Below, in pieces: positions 56,905 through 64,000 of a DNA stretch of 64,000 nucleotides (the first letter of the stretch is position 1; each line of letters starts with the position of its first letter). The stretch is from the NCBI RefSeq assembly GCF_024763615.1, contig NC_077223.1, positions 94,984,627 through 95,048,626 on the forward strand, in the 5' to 3' direction. The stretch is from Phlebotomus papatasi (taxonomy: Eukaryota; Arthropoda; Insecta; Diptera; Psychodidae). Made by a program: the position numbers and the translations under genes. The notes beneath the pieces are model-generated. The model worked only from the letters and a program-made list of their open reading frames with translations, had not been told where the DNA came from and searched no databases.

Positions 56905-57690
56905 AATGAGTCTAAATCCCCGAAAAGATTAAAATTTTACAAAGCCAAAATCTTGCAAAGCCATAATCCTGAACGAAAAAATTCCGAAAGGACCAAAATC
57001 CGAATGGTAAAAATCCTGAAAGGGACGGAATATACAGAGGATAATGGATGGAATAATTTCCCAAAACAATATTCTCTTTAACTCCAACAAGTGCGAGTTT
57101 GATCGTGGGAATGGCTGACACTTTCTGGAATTCGGGATTTTGGCTATCTGGATTTTTGGCCCTTACGTTTTCTTGGCTTTTGGGATTTTGACCCATTCGG
57201 GATTTTGGTTTTTTTTGGGATTTTGGCTGTTTAAGATTTCGACCTATTCGAAATCTTGGCTTTCGAGATATTGGCGATCGGGATTTTGTCGTTCGGGATT
57301 TTATCTTTTGGAAATTTTGGTTTTTTCGGGTTTGTGAACCCTTCCGGATTTTGAATATTCAGCAGTTCGACCCATTCGGAATTTTGGCTTTTGGGATTTT
57401 GGAGTTCGGAATTTTGGATTTCTTGGGATTTTATTTATGATTTCTTGGCGTTCAGTATTTTGGATTTTTGTTATTTATGCCCATTCGGGATTTTGGCTAT
57501 TCAGGATTTCGATCTATTTCGGGTTTTGATGTTAGGGATTTTGTCTTTCGGAATATTGTTTTTTTTTGGATTTTTGACCCATTCAGAATTTCGACATATT
57601 CGGGATTTTGAGTTTCAGCATTTTGGTTTCGAAATTTTGATCTTTCCGGGATTTTTGTATTTGGGATTTTCGCTTTCGAAATATTGACCG
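56905..57690. mobile_element. Foldback element with tandem-repeat arms (copy 2, expanded)
   Basis: The left arm (about 56918-57020) has some 7 diverged AAAATCCTGAANGCC-like units. The core 57021-57130 has GGGACGGAATATACAGAGGA and GTTTGATCGTGGGAATGGCT. The right arm (57131-57690) is very long, with about 35-40 units of the CGGGATTTTGGC type. The arm asymmetry shows unit number changes freely. The open frames rich in FGILxFGI here are read-throughs of the repeat, not genes. Confidence 0.75.
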
Positions 57691-57982
57691 TAACCCCTGA
57701 GACCACTTGTTGAGAAATTCTAATGCTGTGTGGATGTCAAAGGATGGCCGGACCCAGATCTTGTAAAATATGAAGAGTAGAAGAAGATGAGAAAATCTAG
57801 ACCTTTCAATTAAATCTAATCTTGATCAAATTAATTTTGTTCTTGAAATCATTGATGTCAAATTATTTTTTAACATTGAATATCCAAACTCTTTAACTAT
57901 TTTTGTTAACTAAATAATATTAAAAAATTTTTTAACAAGAGAAAGTAACTATACTATAATTAATTACTGGAGTTGTGCTGTA

Positions 57983-58198
57983 TAGGGAAGACTTGGGTAG
58001 AGTTAGCCAGCAAATTAAATTTTTCTTTGCATATAATTTGTAAAAAAACTTGTTTTAATTAGGTTGATGAATATTTCAAAGGCTAGGAAAAGAGTTAATT
58101 ACACTGAATAAAAATTGTTTGGTAATTATTCTTTTCAAAAAGGCTAACACCCTACTATCTAATTCTACTGCAAGATAATTCTGCCCCGGTTTCCCATA
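57983..58198. repeat. Possible TA-GGGA foldback element
   Basis: TA|GGGAAGACTTGGGTAGAGTT and AATTCTGCCCCGGTTTCCCA|TA are approximate mirrors. Weak arms; included because the end pattern fits the other foldbacks. Confidence 0.4.
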
Positions 58199-58369
58199 TT
58201 CTCATAAAATTGCTTTAGATATCTAATTGATCTAATTAACAAATGTATACTGGTCCTAATTTTAATATCAACCTCAGTTATGAAGAAGTTTGATCTTGTA
58301 AGAATCGGGGCAATTCAGGTATTCATCTCAAAATCGATCGATAATTTTTATTGCTCTTATACTTTGTAG

Positions 58370-58968
58370 GTCAAACAATAAAATATGAGATGCTGTATCT
58401 CTTCGTGGGTCTCTGCGAACGCAATGAAATCCAATATTCTGATATTATTAATGTTCGGAGTTTACTGACTATTATTGTCACTCGATTTTATCGACCGCAT
58501 TTGACTATCCCGGAGTCATTGTGGCCAAACGCGAGTCAGACAATGAATAAACGTTCCATTGTGCACAGACTTCAGTAGCATCATATGCAATTTGTGAGAA
58601 ACGCTTTTCGCGGGAATTGCCCTGAAGCTCTCGAAAAGTGAGGCTTGAGGATTGCGATGACAGTGAAAAAGATCTGCCAATCAAATTGTGGTGTTGACTC
58701 AGCGCGAGCCCATTCTCGTTTTCTGCATTTTTCTTTCCCTTGCGGTCTCTTGTACAAATGCTATATCCGTAGATTTCTGGGTGTCTCTTACAACCAATAT
58801 TGGCTGTGATATGAAATTCAATTACTGAAACTGCACGTTTCATCGTCCACCCGTATATTTGTGGTGTTGATCTCGACAAATAAAATATTGTATAGATTTC
58901 ACTTTGTGTGTTTGTTTTTATTCTCAACGTAAAACGAGCTTCGCCACCCTCTTGCAAATTCCATCATT
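58370..58968 (+). repeat. Possible LTR with following primer-binding-site-like sequence
   Basis: Non-repetitive block of higher GC containing AATAAA (about 58880), then a GT-rich stretch and TTCTCAACG, ending CCATCA directly before TTGGCGACATTGGCGCAGC. TGGCGAC/TGGCGCAG right after a CA terminus is how insect gypsy- and BEL-type LTRs are followed by the primer binding site. The left limit is uncertain (candidate TGT starts near 58368 or 58559). No gag-pol or second LTR was seen. The 150-codon minus-strand frame over it was not called. Confidence 0.3.
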
Positions 58969-60120
58969 GGCGACATTGGCGCAGCAAAAGGCTCACAGGG
59001 AATATTTTTTTATCGAAATGCCGTCAAACTTATCCTCCTCCTCTCGATGTAAGGAACCCTCGATTGGTGTGAAAGAAGCGACGAAAGGAGCGTTTGATGA
59101 AATTCTACAATATTTTAATTTCCATAATTTCTCCTCAAACGCGCACTCCAAGAGTGTCAAATGGGACTAAGAAAACAGTGAATGGTGTTAAATATACTCA
59201 GTTTTTTTCTTAAATGAGGATTTAGGCCATTTGGGTGACAAAGTGTAAACACAATGGGTCACCTTAAGACGAAAGCTATACCACACCCTCAAACTCAAAG
59301 CTATTATTATAAAGGAAAACCCTTTTTAATTAATTCACATCCTATCGCGATATAAATTGCTGACGGTTACGCAGAAGAAATTCAAATTAAATTTTATGGG
59401 GGAAATTTTGTGAACCCTGCGCAATTGTACCAAGGATGGTTCGTGTGTTGACGAGGAGGTGCATGAAAATACTCTGGGAATTTTATCTGAGACACCCTCT
59501 CAAAATACTTTGCGGGGAAATTCAATGTCCCAATTGGAAGGATTTTCCTCCAGGACATTCAGCTCACTGCAGGAAGTTCACCTTTTACATCACAGGTGTC
59601 GACACAATAAGGATTTCCTGAATGTCCTATTGAAAATTATTTTGGAGATGGAGTATATTCTCAAATTTAATATACAATTTTAATATTTAATAAATAGGAA
59701 ATAAATTTGCGAAATAAATTTATTGCAAAATTCAAACTTTTGATAACGATTTTGATCATTTATTGAGATTTAGACGTAGTAATAATTTTATCTTTATTGC
59801 TTAAAGGGGAAAGTAGGACAGCTTTGCACATTTAGACTTTCTTTAATCCTTTAAACTGATTTTTCTTATTGAGGTGTAGTTTTAGCTAGTGATCCATTTA
59901 TCTGCCATTAAAAAATTATTTTATAATATATAAAAATTATTTTATTTTATTTTTAATAAAATAAACTATAACCAAGATCACAATGATATCAGTTTTTTTT
60001 AAAGAACAAAAGCAAAATGACTTTGATACTTTCAATTAGCCTTAGTGGTTTTGAGACCAATATTATATCGCATTGTAATATTACTATCAGAAAAATTGAG
60101 AAATTAGTTAGTTTACGCTA
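58969..60120. other. Intergenic, no gene recognised
   Basis: A lone TA-GGGG-type left end (GGGGAAAGTAGGACAGCTTT near 59807) has no partner. No coding exon was recognised. Confidence 0.4.
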
Positions 60121-60127
60121 TAAATCA

Positions 60128-60445
60128 TGGTGCCAGCCAAAATCTTCAGTACCGATGAGACAAAATCCAGGATGGATTGAAATCCTGATAGCCAAAATCT
60201 CGAAATCCAGAATTTCGAATGCCAAACTCCCGAAAGAAAAAATCCTGAAGCTAAAATTCCGAAAAGCCGATATCATTAATTCTGAAGAAACAAAATCCCG
60301 GATAGGGGGATTGGCCGAAATCCCGAACACCAAAATCCCGAATGCCAAAATCCTGAAAAGCCAAAATACTTAAAAACCAATATCCCAAATAGTCAAAATG
60401 GTCAAAATTCTGAAAGGGACGGAATTATATGGAGAAAATGCATGT
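60128..60445. repeat. Half of a tandem-armed foldback element (copy 3)
   Basis: The array 60134-60415 has about 18 diverged GCCAAAATCCCGAA units, followed by the start of the shared core (GGGACGGAATTATATGGAGA). The core then breaks off into R1-like sequence; no complementary arm follows at once. Confidence 0.7.
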
Positions 60446-60700
60446 AAAAATTTCGCAAAACCCTGAAAATTGGACCCTCTAAAGTGGTTTAATTTTGACC
60501 TTTGTAAAATTCGATGTAAAATGCTTTTCGGATACAGGTGTCTAGGAACGAAATATTCACCTTGGCTATCTGCAAAATATGTTCGAAAATTTAAAAAAAT
60601 CTAGGAGCCGTTTTCGAAATGAATTAAAAAAAAAATGGTTTATTTCGAAAAAGCCAAAAACTTCTAGAGATAAGGTTAAATCATCTCTACAGTAAGACTA
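60446..60700 (-). repeat. Dispersed repeat R1, copy h (diverged)
   Basis: GGACCCTCTAAAGTGGTTTA, TTTTCGGATACAGGTGTCTA, GAAATATTCACCTTGG and AAAATATGTTCGAAAA follow the R1 order in reverse with many changes. Confidence 0.45.
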
Positions 60701-60754
60701 ATCAGTTCCACGGCTAAAGTCCTTGCCTGCACGATTAAAGTGCAGTGCGCCGGA

Positions 60755-61260
60755 GTTAGCCAAAATTCTGAAAGCCAAAATCCCGAAAGCAAAAATCCTG
60801 AATGTTCAAAATCTTGAAAGGGATGAAATTATATGCAGGATAATGTGTGGAATAATTTCCCAAGACACGGAAAATTTGCCTTTCCCTCCAACAAACGGGA
60901 TGTAATCATGGGAGTCGCTATGACACTTTTAAGAGTCCTCGATTTTGGCGATTTTGAGATTTTGGCTTTCGGGATTTTGACTCCATTTGAGAATTTATTT
61001 ATTCGGGATTTCCGCTCTTCGAGCATTTGATAACATTCGGGATTTTGTCTATTCGGAATTTTGGCTTCAGAAAATAAAGTAAATCTATCAAACGCGGGTG
61101 TAATCGAGGTAGTAGCTATGACACTTTTAATAGATCGGAATTTTGGCGTTTTGAAATTTGACGAACGGTCTTTTGGCTTTTCGGGATATTAACCTATTTG
61201 GGATTTTGGCTATTCGGAATTTCGACTCACTGGGATTTTCCCCTTTTCGGATTTTTGGAA
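60755..61260. mobile_element. Foldback element with tandem-repeat arms (copy 4, with duplicated core)
   Basis: A short left arm (60755-60817), a full core (60818-60940: GGGATGAAATTATATGCAGG ... GTCGCTATGACACTTTTAAG) and a right arm of CGGGATTTTGGC-type units to about 61080. A second partial core (61088-61130: AAACGCGGGTGTAATCGAGG, TAGTAGCTATGACACTTTTA) and more right-arm units run to 61260. The partial duplication suggests unequal exchange. Confidence 0.75.
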
Positions 61261-61990
61261 AATTCGAACAGGGAGCACTTCGGCAACTATTTGAAAACCG
61301 AATTTCGATTTTTTTAAACACCAGCTGTGAATAAGAAATTCGGAGTAATTTTAATCAAAAATTGACATTTTAACCGAATTTTGACATTTCCGCCTATCCT
61401 TAGTGCGGACGATTTTCTTAAACATAAATAATTTTTGACGAAAATTGTTTCAAATATGTAGCTGCCTTTAGATCAACGTAATCAATATCTTGTGTGACGA
61501 TGATGTTTGCATCGTTGGAAGGCTTACCACACACGTTCAAGTATTCTGTAAAGCAGTTTTGAAACTAGACATTTAACCCAGTTCTTGAATATTTCAATAT
61601 CCTAAATAACAATTTTTTTCTGTTTTTCAGTATTTAATACATCATTTGCCCTTAATAATCCTATCTTGTGTTACTTTTTTTCTTAAAAGTCTTAAATGGT
61701 AAGAAATTAAAGTAGGTAAGCTATACCGCTAAGCCTTAAGTCTGAAACTTCTATATATTTAATCGCTTTTGACACTTATTTTTGTAGAATTTCCTTAATT
61801 TCTAAAAGCTTTATTTTTAAGTCGTCATTTTTATATACTTTCAAGTGGCGTTGAAGCGCTCATAATTGCATATGGCTTTTTTTTATGGCAACTTATATTG
61901 CATTAATGCTACTTTTAAGATTATCATGAACTTCAAATAATTCTTAGTTTAAATATTCCTTTATAACGGATTTTGATTTTAAACATTTAA
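61261..61990. other. Intergenic, no gene recognised
   Basis: AT-rich, no coding region, RNA gene or repeat of this window was recognised. Confidence 0.4.
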
Positions 61991-61994
61991 GGTA

Positions 61995-63222
61995 GGTTTT
62001 CTTAGAACACAAATGTTTTACTAAATTGTTCGTAAATGTTTGTTATTTCCTACTGGGGACTTACAAAATGCTCATTAATCTTTATAACTCACAAAAAACT
62101 ATGTAAATATTAGTATTTTTCACAAACATTGCTCGTAACACAATCAATTGACGAGCAATTTTTATTCCTTTACAAACATTAGTTCGTAAATGTTCGTAAC
62201 CACACAGAAAAAATGTTGGTAGATGTTTGTCATTTATTCGTATCTTTTTCCAAACAAACAAAAATGTACGAATAAATGTTAAAAAAAGTGGTTGCCAAGT
62301 GACTTTACAAACAATGGCCTCAATTCTGGGACCAAAATCAAGATCAAAATTTCAAGCTGTCAAATATTTCCAAAATCAAGATTTCGTATTCTGACGCGAA
62401 GTATTTATGGAACTTAAAATGTCTTAGCTAAGAACCAAGGTTTCAAGATTTTTTTCCACACTTAACAAAACGTCACTTCTGATAAATATACTCATTTCTT
62501 TGTTGAATTTGTTGAAATTTCGTCATATAAATTAAGAAAAGTAATTATAGGACGTATTAAAGACTTAATAAGAGGCCATAAACGGAAGTACAGGAAGTGT
62601 AAACCACACTTGTGACCTGTGATAAACCAAGACATGCTAATGCAAGATGTGATTATTTTTGAGGTATCCTCAGGGTGATGCACATCGATATGTACATCTA
62701 GAAATACGTACCATTTCGATTAAATTACAAGGTCAAATACAGTATTTTTCAAAGTAATACTCTTTTTGTACCATCTCTTATAGAAATATTCATCATCAAT
62801 AGTCATTTCCATATGAAACTCTACAAATTGTTACTATCTTGAAAATTCCAAGCACCTCCGAGAGGATCTTGGAATTATTTCAAGAAAACAAGAAATTTGA
62901 CGTTTTGAAATCTTGAAATATTGGTTCCAGAATTGCAAATCTTGATATCCACACGGTTTGTGTCTTGGATTTCAAGATTCCAAGAAATTTTACAGATTTG
63001 ACATCTTGATCTTGATTTTTTGATTTCAGAATACCAAAATCTTGAAATTTTCTTGATCTTGATCTTGATCTTGGTCTCAGAATTGAGGCCAATGTTTGTG
63101 AAAATGTATAAACTTTTACGAACTTTATGTAGGTTATATAATTTACGCGATTATTTCGTAAGCCCCCAGTAGGAATTCACTAACGCTTGCGAACAATTTT
63201 ACGAAATATTTTTTTCTGTGGA
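61995..63222. mobile_element. Nested inverted-repeat complex (ACACAGAAAAAA family)
   Basis: About 62000-62205 is one member (TTGTTCGTAAATGTTTGT, TCCTACTGGGGACTTAC...ACACAGAAAAAA). A second starts near 62197 (CACACAGAAAAAATGTTGGT) and ends near 63222 (AACAATTTTACGAAATATTT, TTTTCTGTGG). The TCCTACTGGGGGCTTACGAA block (minus strand, near 63170) matches the one at 62049. The second is split by the 62316-63090 element. Confidence 0.65.
62316..63090. mobile_element. GGCCTCAATTCTGGGACC foldback element
   Basis: GGCCTCAATTCTGGGACCAA, then AATCAAGATCAAAATTTCAAG, is mirrored by CTTGAAATTTTCTTGATC (repeated CTTGAT) and TTGGTCTCAGAATTGAGGCC. AAT flanks both ends (62313-62315 and 63091-63093), a possible 3-bp duplication. 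The arms are enriched in ATCTTGA/TCAAGAT blocks. Confidence 0.75.
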
Positions 63223-63232
63223 ATTTTTCGTC

Positions 63233-63311
63233 AAAATAGAGCATTTTGATTCATTTCGAGATGATTTACATGCACAATGTATAAAATATGTTCCTTCAAA
63301 ATGCTCTATTT
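63233..63311. repeat. Short inverted repeat
   Basis: TCAAAATAGAGCATTTTGA at about 63232-63250 is mirrored by TCAAAATGCTCTATTTTGTT at about 63297-63316, with a ~46-base loop. It directly follows the ACACAGAAAAAA complex. Confidence 0.65.
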
Positions 63312-63316
63312 TGTTA

Positions 63317-64000
63317 AAAAATTGTCTCAACGTAATAGAAGCTTTTAGAGCAAGAGTTAAAACAGAACATAAAAGAAATCTGCATATTGAACTTAAACAA
63401 TGCATTTCAGTTTATTTATAATCACTATCTTTTCAATATAATTAAACAAAGTGGATTAAAGGGTTGATTTGGGTTGATTCTTCTAGGCAAGTTTGTATCG
63501 TGGATATTGGGGAGCTTTAGAACTTTCTCTATAGCGCCAACTTCCCGAGAAACTGAGTTGGAGAAGGTATAAATTTTCAAATGATTTTTATCTCGTCAAC
63601 GCGCGTGATAAAATTTTAATTGAATTTCTCTAATTTCCCTCCGATTACTCTAGCGCCACTTAAATGCTACATTTCCCTCCAACCCCTTCTGCGCCAAAAG
63701 TGAGACTTGACTTTTGTGATAAGACATACCCTCGGTGAAAGTGGGTGAAGGGTGGCAGAGACTTGGGCACCCAAGATGAAGGGAAAATGAAAGTGGCACG
63801 TGTTTCGTCATTTTTCTTCTTCTGTCTCATTTAATATCCCCTTCACTGGCGAAAGAGTGAAAAGTCTTCAGTTAAATGCAGAAATATTTCACTATACCAC
63901 CCTTACTTCAGGACTGTACTATAAGGAACACTGGGTTGATAAGTAATTGATTAAAGTGAACACTGAAGGATGTGTAATTCAAAATTAAACAATTTTTATA
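63317..64000. other. Window end, no gene recognised
   Basis: About 63480-63900 is less AT-rich and non-repetitive (GCGCC, CTCTAGCGCC). No coding exon or RNA gene was recognised. Confidence 0.4.

Noticed and set aside
58505..58957. 150-codon minus-strand open frame
   Set aside because: No family resemblance; it lies over the possible LTR block and fits chance in GC-richer DNA.

Overview
The window is nuclear DNA of a dipteran insect, most likely a phlebotomine sand fly (Phlebotomus or a close relative). The main reason is the two-exon defensin at 43358-43717, whose mature peptide matches what I remember of sand fly (Phlebotomus) defensin. Other support comes from short spliceosomal introns, a CYP6-type P450, ITmD37E and pogo transposon relics and dispersed TA-flanked inverted-repeat elements. 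Species is inferred from memory of the defensin only.

Two host genes are convincing. At the left edge a CYP6-like cytochrome P450 runs on the minus strand (724-2990, two exons). It carries all family motifs but has one frameshift near 2720. At 43358-43717 (+) lies a complete defensin with signal peptide, propeptide, furin-type site and six-cysteine mature peptide, behind a TATA box and kappaB/GATA-like sites. A decayed fragment resembling the splicing-associated zinc-finger protein ZNF830/CCDC16 lies at about 53530-53905 (-). No rRNA, true tRNA or CRISPR array was seen.

The rest is AT-rich and repeat-dominated. Layout: 1-3.1 kb P450; 5.0-6.5 kb ITmD37E transposon relic; 7.9-10.5 kb pogo relics, MITEs and a LINE 3' end; 12.5-14.4 kb and 16.9-20.6 kb two copies of a ~0.9 kb dispersed repeat (R1 here) split by younger insertions; 21.4-22.3 kb a non-repetitive island that could hold 5' exons; 22.9-25.8 kb a repeat cluster with a tRNA-derived SINE; 27.9-34.6 kb a chain of foldback elements, some nested; 36.5-37.4 kb a foldback element with tandem-repeat arms beside a LINE fragment, followed by a hammerhead-like inverted repeat; 40.7-41.6 kb repeats; 43.0-43.8 kb defensin; 44.5-49.6 kb repeats; 52.5-58.2 kb foldback elements; about 58.4-59.0 kb a possible LTR; 60.1-61.3 kb more tandem-armed foldbacks; 62.0-63.2 kb nested inverted repeats.

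The most unusual content is (i) a set of more than a dozen foldback elements that share only the flank and first bases (TA|GGGG or TA|GGGA) while their arms and interiors differ, (ii) foldbacks whose arms are tandem arrays of a ~14-16 bp unit, (iii) hammerhead-ribozyme-like cores inside two inverted repeats, and (iv) a 1.19 kb element with 15-bp perfect TIRs and a 6-bp target duplication. All calls are from reading alone; no alignment or search was run.
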